Shown: positions 1 to 9,004, counted from the stretch's first letter. The stretch is 64,000 nt of DNA from an uncultured Collinsella sp. (GCA_900542315.1 UQMV01000001.1:80748-144747); one strand, 5' to 3'. Numbers and translations: made by a program. Notes: generated by a model from the letters alone, not told the origin.

Positions 1-13
1 TATACGGATTCAT

Positions 14-1858
14 TTAGCAGCCCTCCTTTGCGCAAGTGGATGCCGGGGCGGACGCGAGTGTCGCGCTCCCCTGCTGACCCTCGAGCTCCTCGCGACGAAG
101 CTGCGACTGGCAAATCTCGCGATAGAGTTGGCAGCTTGCGTACAACTCGTCGTGCGTACCCAGGCCCGCGACCGAGCCGTGGTCGAGCACGCAGATCATG
201 TCGGCATCGCGCACGGTCGAGACGCGCTGGCTCACGATGACGGTCGTCAGCGGCAGCCCGCCCTCGGCGGCACCGCGCATGCTTCGTTCGCGAATGGCAT
301 GGCGAAGCGCCGCGTCGGTCTTAAAGTCGAGCGCCGAGGCGGAGTCATCCATGATCAGAACCTGCGGCGAGCCCACCAGAGCGCGCGCGATGGTCAGGCG
401 CTGGCGCTGACCACCGCTGAAGTTCTTGCCGCCCGCCTCGACCGGGGCATCGAGCCCCTGCGGCTTGTTGCGCACGAACTCACTCGCCTGCGCCATGTCG
501 AGTGCCGCCCAGAGCTCCTCGTCGGTCGCGGCTTCATCGCGCCAGGTCAGGTTGCTGCGGATCGTGCCGCTCGCCAGCGACGCGCGCTGCGGAACGGTCG
601 CGACCACATGACGCAGCTGGTCGAGCGGCCAGGTGCGCACGTCGGCGCCCATCACACTCACGCTGCCTGCGCTCGCATCGTACAGGCGCGGGATAAGCGA
701 GACGAGCGTGGACTTGCCGCTGCCCGTGCCGCCGATAATGCCAAGTGTTTTGCCCACCGGCAACTCCAGGGTCACATCGCTCACGGCATTTGCCGCGCCC
801 GCGCCAAACGAGAAGCTCGCATGGCTCAAGCTCAGCGCGGAGACCGGAGCGGCATTGCCCGTCGCGCCCGGCTTGGGCAGCGCGACCGGCTGGTTGCCCT
901 CGTCGGTGATGCTCGGCTCGCAGTTGAGCACCTCGTTGATACGCGAAGCGCTCGCGCTCGCCTTGGTAAAGACCACGACCAGGTTGGCGACGTACACGAT
1001 GGAAGTGAGCGTCTGCGTCATGTAGTTGACGAACGCCATGACCTGACCCTGCGTGAGCTCGCCCACGTTGACCTGGATGCCGCCCACCCACAGGATGGCG
1101 CACACGCCCAGGTTCATCACAAGAAACGTGACGGGATTAAGGATTGACGAGAGCTTGCCCACCGCGATGGCGATATTGGCCTGGTCATCGGCGGCTTGGG
1201 CAAAGCGCTCGCGCTCATGATCCTCGCGCACAAAGGCGCGAACCACGCGGGCGCCCGAAAGGCCCTCGCGGCAGATAAGCGCGATGCGGTCGAGCTTTGC
1301 CTGCAACTGCTTGTAGTAGGGAATGCAGCGCGCCATGACAAACCAAAACACCAGGCCGATAGCGGGCGTGCAGATCAAAAAGATGATGCCGAGCTTAAGG
1401 TCGATGGCAAGGGCCGCGCACATGGAGCCCACCGCCAAAAAGGGCCAGCGGATGAGCATGCGCACGCCCAGCGCCACGGCCAGCTGCACCTGGTTGACAT
1501 CGTTGGTGATGCGGGTGATAAGCGACGGCGTGCCAAAGCGGTCGAGCTCGGCATAGCTCAGCTTGTTGTTGTGCTGGTAGAGCGCGCCGCGAATGTCGGT
1601 ACCCATGCCCTGTGAGGTCAGCGCGGCCATCTTTTGGCAGACGAGCGTAAACGAAATGCCGATCACAGCCATAGCGCCAAGCAGCATGCCGTAGTGAATG
1701 ACGGCGTTGACGTCGTGCGCGCCGATACCCTTATCGATCATCTGGGCAATCACGAGCGGCGTAAGCAGGTCAAAAATCACTTCGACCAGCTTGCACGCAG
1801 GGCCGATCACCATATACCGGCGAAACTTACCACCAAAACGCCTGAGCAGCTCAATCAT
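14..1858 (-). CDS. ABC exporter half, fused permease-ATPase (degenerate-site type)
   Basis: A 614-residue ABC exporter half-transporter. About 310 N-terminal residues form a six-helix membrane domain, followed by an ATPase domain with Walker A (GGTGSGKSTL), signature FSGGQRQRL and Walker B (VLIMDDSASALD). The residue after the Walker B Asp is Asp instead of the catalytic Glu, as in the inactive site of heterodimeric exporters. The same DD form occurs in the protein at 12986-14722, which is followed downstream by a canonical DE partner. By analogy the active partner of this gene should lie just left of the window. I chose the ATG at 1858, with GGGAG 9 bases upstream, over a TTG at 1891 that lacks a ribosome site. 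Substrate unknown; drugs, peptides or lipids are all possible. Confidence 0.9.
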   Translation of the reverse strand: MIELLRRFGGKFRRYMVIGPACKLVEVIFDLLTPLVIAQMIDKGIGAHDVNAVIHYGMLLGAMAVIGISFTLVCQKMAALTSQGMGTDIRGALYQHNNKLSYAELDRFGTPSLITRITNDVNQVQLAVALGVRMLIRWPFLAVGSMCAALAIDLKLGIIFLICTPAIGLVFWFVMARCIPYYKQLQAKLDRIALICREGLSGARVVRAFVREDHERERFAQAADDQANIAIAVGKLSSILNPVTFLVMNLGVCAILWVGGIQVNVGELTQGQVMAFVNYMTQTLTSIVYVANLVVVFTKASASASRINEVLNCEPSITDEGNQPVALPKPGATGNAAPVSALSLSHASFSFGAGAANAVSDVTLELPVGKTLGIIGGTGSGKSTLVSLIPRLYDASAGSVSVMGADVRTWPLDQLRHVVATVPQRASLASGTIRSNLTWRDEAATDEELWAALDMAQASEFVRNKPQGLDAPVEAGGKNFSGGQRQRLTIARALVGSPQVLIMDDSASALDFKTDAALRHAIRERSMRGAAEGGLPLTTVIVSQRVSTVRDADMICVLDHGSVAGLGTHDELYASCQLYREICQSQLRREELEGQQGSATLASAPASTCAKEGC

Positions 1859-2071
1859 AACAAGGCGCTCCCTATCATCATCTCTCTTCAATCTGATTCA
1901 TGATAGTACGGAGAGCACTGGAGATGCGTAAGCAACTCGTTACAGATGTAAGGGCGACGGTCACTAGCGCCCAAGGCATGTAGCAGCCGATGTTTTGGCA
2001 ACGCCAGCGAGCATCACTAAGCACGGGATTGAATTGTTCAGCTAAACGCGCCTTTACGGGTGATTTTTGGA

Positions 2072-2178
2072 CGACATGGCCCGGCCGGCGACGAGGTATT
2101 TGGTAGTCGAGCGATCCCGCAGGCGCAGCCGAGGACCAGCGAGACACCAAATACCTCGTCGCCGGCCGGGCCATGTCG
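2072..2178. repeat. Composite palindrome A (33-bp perfect arms)
   Basis: Perfect 33-bp inverted arms at 2072-2104 and 2146-2178 enclose a 41-base loop. The loop contains CCGCAGG, CGCA and CCGAGGAC, the same words found in the internal loop of palindrome B (7811-7935). T-rich or A-rich runs flank both arms. It lies directly beyond the 3' end of the SRP RNA gene, so it may help stop transcription, but the shared loop words suggest a dispersed element. Confidence 0.85.
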
Positions 2179-2190
2179 CGGCACCAAAAA

Positions 2191-2308
2191 GCGCCCGTGC
2201 GCTCGATGGATTCGGATGCCCGACAGAGGCTCCTTATGGCTGCTTCCTTCCGGACCTGACCAGATTCGGAACATGTCGTCATCCGAACCCATCGAACGCG
2301 CTAGGCGC
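2191..2308 (-). ncRNA. ffs: Signal recognition particle 4.5S RNA
   Basis: The minus strand contains the nearly invariant SRP domain IV sequence GGTCAGGTCCGGAAGGAAGC (complement near 2242-2261). The flanking arms GCGCGTTCGATGGGTTCGGA and TCCGAATCCATCGAGCGCAC pair over more than 20 bp, giving the long hairpin of the small bacterial type. Five T residues follow the 3' arm (complement of 2186-2190) and probably end the transcript. The RNA binds Ffh and directs membrane-protein synthesis to the translocon. Ends are estimated from the stem and may be off by a few bases. Confidence 0.95.
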
Positions 2309-2315
2309 TCGATAT

Positions 2316-2344
2316 ATATTACCCGCTCCCGCCCAGCGGAGCAA
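2316..2344 (-). promoter_or_regulatory. Promoter of the 4.5S RNA gene
   Basis: Read on the minus strand, TTGCTC (2344-2339) and TAATAT (2321-2316) are separated by exactly 17 bp. Transcription would start near 2308, matching the first base of the long SRP stem. Confidence 0.7.
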
Positions 2345-2387
2345 GATGCCCCGCGGTCAAAGGGAAAACCACATGAGTGCACGGCAA

Positions 2388-2421
2388 CAAAAAGGCGCGG
2401 TCGCAAGTATGCGACCGCGCC
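2388..2421 (-). terminator. Terminator of the VWA surface protein gene
   Basis: GGCGCGGTCGC (2394-2404) pairs with GCGACCGCGCC (2411-2421). On the minus strand the stem is followed by five T residues. It lies 78 bases beyond the stop codon of the gene at 2499-4229. Confidence 0.85.
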
Positions 2422-2498
2422 CCATCAGTTGCTTCGCAGGGAACATTCAAGCGTTGCGTAAGCGCTGGGAAGCGAAACGTCGTTCGGCGTCAACGCCG

Positions 2499-4229
2499 TT
2501 AGTGATTACGGCGCTTAAGGATAATGCCGGCAACACAAACGGCTGCACCGGCTACGACCAGCCCAATGACGGGCAGAATTGAGAAGGTATCACCCGTCAT
2601 CGGCATGGTGCCCTTCTCGCCCTTCGTCGCCTTGACGGGCTTCTTATCGCTCGGCTTAGTGGGTTTAACCTCGGGCTCGGGCTTAGGCTCGGGAGCAGCA
2701 ACCGTGTAGGTAACCGTCGGAACCGGGAACTCATACGCATCGCCGCGCATGCCGTTGCCGTCAATGGGCTGCAGGATTGCGCTCTCGTTGACCTTAAGAG
2801 TATGAGTACCGGGCTCGGTAGGCACGTTAACCAAGCGCTCGCTGTACTCGAGCACGACAGGCTTGCTCGGAGATGCAGCCTCGTTCAGCGTAAGCTTGAG
2901 CACCTCCTGATCGCCATTCACGTAGTCCAAGGTGAACCTATAGGAGCCGTTCGCGAGCTTGCCAAAGCCGTAGGCACCGTCGTCGATTTTCTCGGGGGCA
3001 AGCTTCTCGCCGTTGGCGGTCAGGCTGATCTTGGCGGGATCATTGACAAAGTCAAAGTCAGCGCCAATAAAGTCCTCGACCGTCGAGCCGGCGGCAATCT
3101 TGTCAACAAGCTTAGCCTTGATATCGGCAAAGTCGGTGTCGAGCTGACCATTGTTGGAATTCCTGGTGAGGTACTGCAGGAATACCTGGCCATCAAAGTC
3201 GGCGGCGTTCTTGTAGTAGACGTTCATGTCGTAGCCGGCCTTGACCATCGACTGGAACGTGTCGTCCGTGCTCCAGAACGCGACATCGATGTTGCACGGC
3301 GCGTTCACGTCGACGGGGATGGGGTTCGTGGTGCCGTTATTGGCGGCGGCGTCGGTGTACTCGTAGTCGTACTGGGCCCAGTTCTTGTCAGAGTTCTCGC
3401 ACTGGTCGCGATAGTACTCAAGATACTTGCCGAGCTTCTCGGGGCTCTTCATGGCCTGCGAGAAAATGAAGTTGGAGCCGTCGGAGAACTGCTTCCAGGC
3501 GTTATTGAGATTGTACTCGCGAGACTGCCACTCCCAGATACCGCCCATTTTGTTCGATCCATAGGGGTATGCAGCGCCGGTCCCCGGATTCGTCTGCTTG
3601 GTTGGATCGCCAAACGACCTCGTATACGGTTTGGTGTAATCGCCATTCTTGCAGTAAAGGTAGGTCGCGCCGTCGCTAATCAGGATGACGTGCTTGTTCT
3701 CGGCCTTAACGGCAGTATCCGCGTCGAGGATGCTCTTTGCGGCAAGAAGGCCGGCGTCCATGTTAGTGCCCGAATGCAGGCTCGAGTTCATTGCGTTCAG
3801 GATGTCATCATAGCCCGTGACGACGTCCGTCAGCGGCCGCTGGATGTTACCGACCTTGTTGAAGAGGACTACGCCGACCTTGATGTCCAGACCATCATCC
3901 TTGGCCTTCTGGCTAATCTGGCCCAGGAACTGCTTGGCTTGGTTGTAAATGTCCTTCTGCGCGGAAGCGCCCGACTTATCGAGCACAAACACAACGTCGG
4001 ACGGCTCGGCCTCGCGCTTGCCCGGGAACGAAAGCGTGACCTTCGTCTCCAGATTCTCGTCGAACTCGGTCGCCATCTTCTGATTCTGCTCCAACGTGGA
4101 CGATTGTCCGGCGTCCCCTGCGGCATCGTCTGCGAATGACATAGTCGCCGGGGTGGCCATGCCTAACGTCAGCGCCAGCACCGCACCAACCGTAACCGCG
4201 CGCTTAAGCGCACCTCCCAATCTGCGCAT
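2499..4229 (-). CDS. Secreted von Willebrand A domain protein with LPXTG-like sorting signal
   Basis: A 576-residue surface protein. The N-terminus is a signal peptide (Arg-rich start, then a hydrophobic stretch, ending near SFA-DD). A VWA domain follows; its metal site reads VFVLDKSGAS, so the last Ser of the usual DxSxS is replaced by Ala, although HVILISDGA is typical VWA. The C-terminal part holds a Pro/Lys-rich spacer and a sorting signal: MPMTGD, a hydrophobic helix and KRRNH. MPMTG deviates from LPXTG. Probably an adhesin or pilus-tip-like protein anchored by a sortase; no sortase lies in the window. The ATG at 4229 has AAAGGAG 5 bases upstream; an in-frame ATG at 4244 overlaps that ribosome site and was rejected. 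Confidence 0.85.
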   Translation of the reverse strand: MRRLGGALKRAVTVGAVLALTLGMATPATMSFADDAAGDAGQSSTLEQNQKMATEFDENLETKVTLSFPGKREAEPSDVVFVLDKSGASAQKDIYNQAKQFLGQISQKAKDDGLDIKVGVVLFNKVGNIQRPLTDVVTGYDDILNAMNSSLHSGTNMDAGLLAAKSILDADTAVKAENKHVILISDGATYLYCKNGDYTKPYTRSFGDPTKQTNPGTGAAYPYGSNKMGGIWEWQSREYNLNNAWKQFSDGSNFIFSQAMKSPEKLGKYLEYYRDQCENSDKNWAQYDYEYTDAAANNGTTNPIPVDVNAPCNIDVAFWSTDDTFQSMVKAGYDMNVYYKNAADFDGQVFLQYLTRNSNNGQLDTDFADIKAKLVDKIAAGSTVEDFIGADFDFVNDPAKISLTANGEKLAPEKIDDGAYGFGKLANGSYRFTLDYVNGDQEVLKLTLNEAASPSKPVVLEYSERLVNVPTEPGTHTLKVNESAILQPIDGNGMRGDAYEFPVPTVTYTVAAPEPKPEPEVKPTKPSDKKPVKATKGEKGTMPMTGDTFSILPVIGLVVAGAAVCVAGIILKRRNH

Positions 4230-4377
4230 CCTAGCTCCTTTCATTCAATTCCCGTTTACAGACGGGTGGATACGAAACCAGGGATACGACAATAGTATAG
4301 ACCGTAAAATGCCAGCATTATTAACATTTATTTACAAATAACGAGCTGGACAGGCAAATCAGATTGGATATTTATAT

Positions 4378-6159
4378 CTATATGCGACCAAGATCGTATG
4401 CTCGGGCAGCCCCCTCGCCTGCGCACGCCAAATTGGCTACAGCCTCCTGCATGCCAAGCGCATCCTCAAGGCTCATGGGCTTGCGGCAGATCGGAAGTAC
4501 CAAGTCGATACCCTGCTCATACACCGCATCCAGGTTGTCAGCGCGACCGCCCACGACGGCGGCTACCGGCTTGCCATATCGCTTGGCGCGACGCGCCACG
4601 CCCACCGGTGCCTTTCCAGCGGCGGACTGTTCATCCATATTGCCCTCGCCCGTAATGACCAGGTCGACATCGCGCACGCGCTCGTCAAACCCCACGAGAT
4701 CGAGCACCGTCTCCACGCCCGAGCGCAACTCGGCGCCGAGCGCCAGCAGCGCTGCTCCCAGACCACCGGCGGCACCAGCGCCAGGCACGCCGAGCACCGA
4801 GCCGAACGTCCGTGCACCCTCGGGTGCACACAGCAGCCCTTGGGCCCGTGCCTCGGCAATTGCCGCATCGAGCAGGCGGCCGTAGCCGACCATCCAACTG
4901 TCGTGCCGGTGAAGCGCCTCGGCATCATCCGTCGGCAGACCCTTCTGTCCACCGAACACTGCCAACGCACCACGGCGCCCCACAAGCGGATTCTCGACAT
5001 CCGAAAGCACCACGACGCGCACGCCATTCAGTGCCCGAAGTGCTGGTGCCAAATCAATACTCACCACGTGTTCGAGACCCGCAAGACCGGGGGCGACATC
5101 GCAGCCCTGATCATCGACAAGGTGGGCGCCCAACGCCTGCAGCATACCGGCGCCACCGTCGTTGGTGGCACTGCCGCCCAAACCAATATAGATAGTCTTT
5201 ACCCCGGCACGAACCGCGCGAAGCATGAGCTCGCCCACGCCATAGGTCGTAGCAGCCAGCGCCGACGACTCCGTGCAAGGCGAGTACCCGATGCCCGCGG
5301 CTTCGGCCATCTCAATAACAGCCGACTCGTGCTCGCCGTCCACCAGCATCCGGGCAGACACGCGGTCACCCAAGGGGCCTGCGACCTCGCAGGTCGAGAG
5401 CTCGCCACCACGCGCGGCGATGGCGTCGAGCGTTCCCTCGCCACCATCTGCCAGCGGCAATGCGCGTACCTCGGCATCAGGCCACACGCGGCGCACGCCC
5501 TCGGCAACGGCCGCCTCCGCCTGTGCACTCGAAACGCTACCCTTAAAGGAGTCGATCGCCAGCAGCACACGGCGGGGCCGGCGGCACGCGGCACCAAAAT
5601 CGACCGCCTCAACGGCAGTATCTTCGGCACACGCGAGTGCCTCGGCATGAGCGACATGCGCCTCAAGATCAGATCCACAGCCGCAGCCAGCACCATCGGT
5701 GTCACGCAGCCCACTAAAATAGCCGCTCAACACATCACGACACTCATCCGCCAGCACGCCGGCATGTACGTTAAACCGATGATTCAGGCGCGAATCGGCA
5801 TTCAGGTCATACAGCGAACCCAGTGCGCCCGCCTTGGCATCAGCCGCGCCATACACGCAGCGCCCCACGCGCGCGTTAACCATAAGCCCCGCACACATAC
5901 AGCAAGGCTCGAGCGTTACATAGACCGTGCAATCGGAAAGGCGCCAGCGACCGAGCGACCGAGCGGCAGCGCACAGGGCCGCGAACTCTGCATGCGCCGA
6001 AGGGTCCTGGTCGAGTTCGCGGCGATTATGCGCCCTCGCGACAATCTCGCCCGCGCGCACCACCACGGCACCAATCGGTACCTCGCCCACCGCAACGGCG
6101 GCGCGCGCCTCGGCCAGCGCCTCGCGCATGAACTTCTCGTCGATTTCGGTGATCGTCAT
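4378..6159 (-). CDS. Fusion of tRNA adenosine deaminase (TadA) and glycerate kinase
   Basis: One uninterrupted 593-codon gene holds two enzymes. Residues 1-155 are TadA, which makes inosine at the wobble base of tRNA-Arg(ACG): HAE at 56-58, PCCMC at 85-89 with zinc ligands H56, C86 and C89. After a Gly/Ala-rich linker of about 40 residues, residues 198-590 are a class II glycerate kinase (GlxK/GarK type), with AIDSFKGS, the LGGSATNDGG motif and TGEGNMDEQS. This domain phosphorylates glycerate with ATP. Both domains are full length and keep their key residues. The two functions are unrelated, so the fusion may only couple expression. The start has GGGAAGG 6 bases upstream. tRNA-Ser is transcribed divergently 51 bp away. 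Confidence 0.93.
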   Translation of the reverse strand: MTITEIDEKFMREALAEARAAVAVGEVPIGAVVVRAGEIVARAHNRRELDQDPSAHAEFAALCAAARSLGRWRLSDCTVYVTLEPCCMCAGLMVNARVGRCVYGAADAKAGALGSLYDLNADSRLNHRFNVHAGVLADECRDVLSGYFSGLRDTDGAGCGCGSDLEAHVAHAEALACAEDTAVEAVDFGAACRRPRRVLLAIDSFKGSVSSAQAEAAVAEGVRRVWPDAEVRALPLADGGEGTLDAIAARGGELSTCEVAGPLGDRVSARMLVDGEHESAVIEMAEAAGIGYSPCTESSALAATTYGVGELMLRAVRAGVKTIYIGLGGSATNDGGAGMLQALGAHLVDDQGCDVAPGLAGLEHVVSIDLAPALRALNGVRVVVLSDVENPLVGRRGALAVFGGQKGLPTDDAEALHRHDSWMVGYGRLLDAAIAEARAQGLLCAPEGARTFGSVLGVPGAGAAGGLGAALLALGAELRSGVETVLDLVGFDERVRDVDLVITGEGNMDEQSAAGKAPVGVARRAKRYGKPVAAVVGGRADNLDAVYEQGIDLVLPICRKPMSLEDALGMQEAVANLACAGEGAARAYDLGRI

Positions 6160-6210
6160 CGTTCGCCTTCCCTGTTACAAATTCAAAACGATGCTATCAT
6201 TACGACTCAC

Positions 6211-6300
6211 GGAGAGATGGCAGAGCGGTTGAATGCGGCGGTCTTGAAAACCGTTGAGCGCGAGAGCGTTCCGGGGGTTCGAATCCCCCTCTCTCCGCCA
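6211..6300 (+). tRNA. tRNA-Ser (anticodon UGA)
   Basis: A 90-base class II tRNA. The acceptor stem GGAGAGA pairs with TCTCTCC. The anticodon loop CTTGAAAA carries TGA. A long variable arm (GAGCGCGAGAGCGTTC) marks a serine tRNA, followed by the T arm GGGGGTTCGAATCCCCC. The CCA end is encoded (6298-6300). Confidence 0.98.
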
Positions 6301-6303
6301 CTT

Positions 6304-6888
6304 CTAGTGATGCACCGGCGTCATGGTTCGTTCGAACAGCGCATCGACCACGTCGGCCATCTCGGGTCGACGCTCAAGATCGTGACCCGACTCCCACCAT
6401 ATCGTGAAAAGTCGAATAATACCGCCGGCGACAAACTCTGACGTCGTCTCGAGTGACACGGGAGCCAGGGCATCCTCGGCAAGCACGTTCATCACACGCT
6501 CGCGGATGGAACGGGCAATGCGGTCGCAAATAACGTTGGTCAACATGCCCGACATGCTGCTAGCCAAAATGTTATCCATGAGCTGCTCGTGCGCCAGAAT
6601 CAAATCCATGGCATCGTCCAAAATCGCGTGTCGAAGCGCGCGCACGTCCTCGGCAGACACTGCGCCGGCCTCATCGGGCTGTTTTTGCGGCAATCCCGAC
6701 ATGAGCTCATCGATATAAAAGGCGAAGTAATCGTTTTTATCGCGAAAATGCTTATAGAACGTCGTGCGGCGAATCATGGCCCGGTCGCAAAGCATAGCAA
6801 CCGTCAAATCCTCAAACCGATACTCTTCCAAAAGCTCGGTAAAGGCATCGAACAGGGCACGATAGGTTTTCTTGATGCGAAGGTCCAT
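6304..6888 (-). CDS. TetR-family transcriptional regulator
   Basis: About 194 residues. The N-terminal helix-turn-helix is typical of TetR proteins: RFEDLTVAMLCDRAMIRRTT then FYKHFRDKNDYF. The C-terminal part is the usual variable ligand-binding and dimer domain. I place the start at the ATG 6888 (MDLRIKK), which fits the family; an ATG at 6900 directly abuts a GAGG and lacks spacing. The gene ends 3 bases after tRNA-Ser, converging with it. The divergent neighbour is lemA, so the roughly 200-bp gap between them may hold its operator, but I see no clear palindrome there. Target unknown. Confidence 0.85.
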   Translation of the reverse strand: MDLRIKKTYRALFDAFTELLEEYRFEDLTVAMLCDRAMIRRTTFYKHFRDKNDYFAFYIDELMSGLPQKQPDEAGAVSAEDVRALRHAILDDAMDLILAHEQLMDNILASSMSGMLTNVICDRIARSIRERVMNVLAEDALAPVSLETTSEFVAGGIIRLFTIWWESGHDLERRPEMADVVDALFERTMTPVHH

Positions 6889-7100
6889 CCGTATCGCCAT
6901 CCTCAAGGCGTAGACAGCATTCCTTAATTTGTCGCATATCTTACACCTGTACCGCCCGTTCGATATTGGCGCCCCCTCCCTGGTTGAAACATAACGCTTA
7001 CCGGAAAGTTCGGCACCGTCAAAGGTTGTGGGTATACTAAATACCGTCACACTAACGGCAGCTGGCGCGAAACGCCGCGGCCATTCGAAACGGAGACATC

Positions 7101-7652
7101 ATGGCTACCATCATCATCGGTATCGTTGTTGTCGTTGTGATTGTCTGCGCCATCGCCGGCATCTACAACAACATGGTCACCAAGCGCAATCGCATCGATA
7201 ACGCCTGGCAGAACATCGACACGCAGCTGCAGCGCCGCAACGACCTGATCCCCAACTTGGTGGAGACCGTCAAGGGCTACGCCAAGCACGAGCAGGAGAC
7301 GCTCTCCGCCGTGATCAGCGCGCGCAACACCGCCGTCAAGGCGACCACCCCCGAGGCTAAGATGGAAGCCGACAACGTGCTGACCGGTGCGCTGCGCCAG
7401 CTCTTTGCCGTGGCCGAGGCCTACCCCGACCTTAAGGCAAACACCAACTTTACGCAGCTCCAGGCATCGCTCGAGGATACCGAGAACAAGATTAGCTATG
7501 CACGCCAAAGCTACAACGACTGCGTGCTCAGCTACAACAATGCCATCCAGACGTTCCCGGCTGTTATCTTTGCCGGCATCTTCCAGTTTAAGGAGCGCCA
7601 GGGCTTCGAGGCAGCTGAGGCCGCCCGCCAGGCACCGACCGTCAAGTTCTAA
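7101..7652 (+). CDS. lemA: LemA family membrane protein
   Basis: A 183-residue LemA protein. One N-terminal membrane helix (residues 2-24) is followed by a helical domain with the family pattern KRNRIDNAWQNIDTQLQRRN, DLIPNLVETVKGYA and SYARQSYNDCVLSYN. LemA proteins face outward with a short cytoplasmic or buried tail; their role is unclear, perhaps in envelope maintenance with HtpX-type proteases, none of which is next to it here. GGAGA lies 5 bases before the ATG. It appears to be a single-gene transcript ended by the hairpin at 7693-7722. Confidence 0.92.
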   Translation: MATIIIGIVVVVVIVCAIAGIYNNMVTKRNRIDNAWQNIDTQLQRRNDLIPNLVETVKGYAKHEQETLSAVISARNTAVKATTPEAKMEADNVLTGALRQLFAVAEAYPDLKANTNFTQLQASLEDTENKISYARQSYNDCVLSYNNAIQTFPAVIFAGIFQFKERQGFEAAEAARQAPTVKF

Positions 7653-7692
7653 CAATCACGGCCGAGTCTCAAGCCAGTTCATCAACCCTTTG

Positions 7693-7722
7693 GGGCCCAA
7701 GGCACAAACCTTGGACCCTTTT
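7693..7722 (+). terminator. Terminator after lemA
   Basis: GGGCCCAAGG (7693-7702) pairs with CCTTGGACCC (7709-7718), followed by TTTTATT. Confidence 0.8.
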
Positions 7723-7810
7723 ATTATCCACGCACAACGCGCGGACAATAGGCCGCGCACCATCTTTAATCAGATTAATTATTGCCTGTTGTGACAACGC
7801 CGAACCCGCA

Positions 7811-7935
7811 GGGCGGAGAGCAAGTTCCCTCCCGGCGCACTCCGCAGGACGCAAGAAGCCCTCGCCGCACGAAGTGCGCAGCGAGGGCTTCTTGCATGTC
7901 CGAGGACGCGCCGGGAGGGAACTTGCTCTCCGCCC
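7811..7935. repeat. Composite palindrome B (nested inverted repeats)
   Basis: Outer perfect 28-bp arms (7811-7838 and 7908-7935) enclose a second perfect hairpin, AAGAAGCCCTCGC (7853-7865) with GCGAGGGCTTCTT (7881-7893), itself capped by CGCACGAAGTGCG. Between outer and inner stems lie unpaired segments containing CCGCAGGACGCA (left) and TCCGAGGAC (right). These words recur in the loop of palindrome A at 2072-2178. It sits 17 bp beyond the stop codon of ilvE. Confidence 0.85.
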
Positions 7936-7951
7936 GGACAGGAAAGGCTAA

Positions 7952-9004
7952 TTACGCGACGGTGTAAACCCAGTTGTGCTTATCCTCGACAGCACCGGAC
8001 TGGATGCCCGTCAGGGTCTCGCGGAGCTTCTTCATCACGGGACCGATCTCGGTGTAGCCAGCCGGGAAGGTCACAGTCTCGTCGGCACCGTAAACCTTGT
8101 TGTCGATCTCGCCGACCGGGGAGATGACGGCAGCGGTGCCGCACAGGCCGCACTCCACAAAAGTGCCGGCCTTGACCTCTGCCCACTCGACGGGGCGCTG
8201 GTCAACGGTCATGCCCAGGTCCTGAGCAACCTGGACGAGCGAACGACGGGTGATGGAAGGCAGGATGGAGTCGGTGTGCGACTGCGGAACGACGAGCGTG
8301 CCGTCCTCCTTCACGAACAGGACGTTGGCGCCACCGGTCTCCTCGACATAGGTGCGGGACTCGGAGTCGAGATACAGGTTCTCGGCATAACCCTCGCGGT
8401 GAGCCTCCATCGTAGGCTTGAGGGACATGGCGTAGTTCAGGCCGGCCTTGATGTTACCGGTGCCGTGCGGTGCAGCACGGTCATACTCGGAAACGCGCAG
8501 CTTAACGGGCTTGAGGCCACCCTTAAAGTACGGACCGACCGGGGTCACGAGAATACGGAACGTGTACTCAGGAGCGGGAGCCACGCCGATCACGTCACCG
8601 GAGCCGATCATAAACGGACGCACGTACAGGGTCGCGCCGGAACCGAAGGGCGGAACCCAGGCGGCGTTGGCAGAAACGACCTGCTTGACGGCCTCAACGA
8701 ACTTGTCCTTGGGGAACGGGGGCATCTCGAGGCGCTGGGCAGAGTTATACATGCGCTCAGCATTCATGTCGGGACGGAAGCAAACGATGCTGCCGTCCTC
8801 GGCGGTGTAGGCCTTCAGGCCCTCAAAGACTTCCTGGCAGTAATGGAAGATGCCACCACACTCGGAGACGTGCAGGGTGTGGTCGGTGGTCAGGCCGCCC
8901 TCGTCCCACTCGCCGTCCTTCCAATGGGCCTCGTAGCTGTAATCGGTCTTCATGTAGCCAAAGCCGAGGCTACCCCAATCGATATCCTTCTTCTCGACAG
9001 TCAT
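7952..9004 (-). CDS. ilvE: Branched-chain amino acid aminotransferase
   Basis: A 350-residue class IV PLP-dependent aminotransferase that makes or degrades Leu, Ile and Val using glutamate and 2-oxoglutarate. Family motifs include FRPDMNAERMYNSAQRL, the PLP-lysine segment GNIKAGLNYAMSL and EETGGANVLFV near the fold-type IV signature. Length is normal for the type II group. The start ATG at 9004 has AAGGAG 7 bases upstream; the reading frame continues upstream to 9154 but without a ribosome site. TACAAT around 9158-9163 on the minus strand could be its -10 box, which would leave a GC-rich leader of about 150 bases. I see no T-box or obvious attenuator peptide in it. Confidence 0.95.
   Translation of the reverse strand: MTVEKKDIDWGSLGFGYMKTDYSYEAHWKDGEWDEGGLTTDHTLHVSECGGIFHYCQEVFEGLKAYTAEDGSIVCFRPDMNAERMYNSAQRLEMPPFPKDKFVEAVKQVVSANAAWVPPFGSGATLYVRPFMIGSGDVIGVAPAPEYTFRILVTPVGPYFKGGLKPVKLRVSEYDRAAPHGTGNIKAGLNYAMSLKPTMEAHREGYAENLYLDSESRTYVEETGGANVLFVKEDGTLVVPQSHTDSILPSITRRSLVQVAQDLGMTVDQRPVEWAEVKAGTFVECGLCGTAAVISPVGEIDNKVYGADETVTFPAGYTEIGPVMKKLRETLTGIQSGAVEDKHNWVYTVA

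Noticed and set aside
1878..2582. Several open frames across the SRP RNA and palindrome A
   Set aside because: They follow the symmetry of the palindrome and the SRP stem; no ribosome sites.
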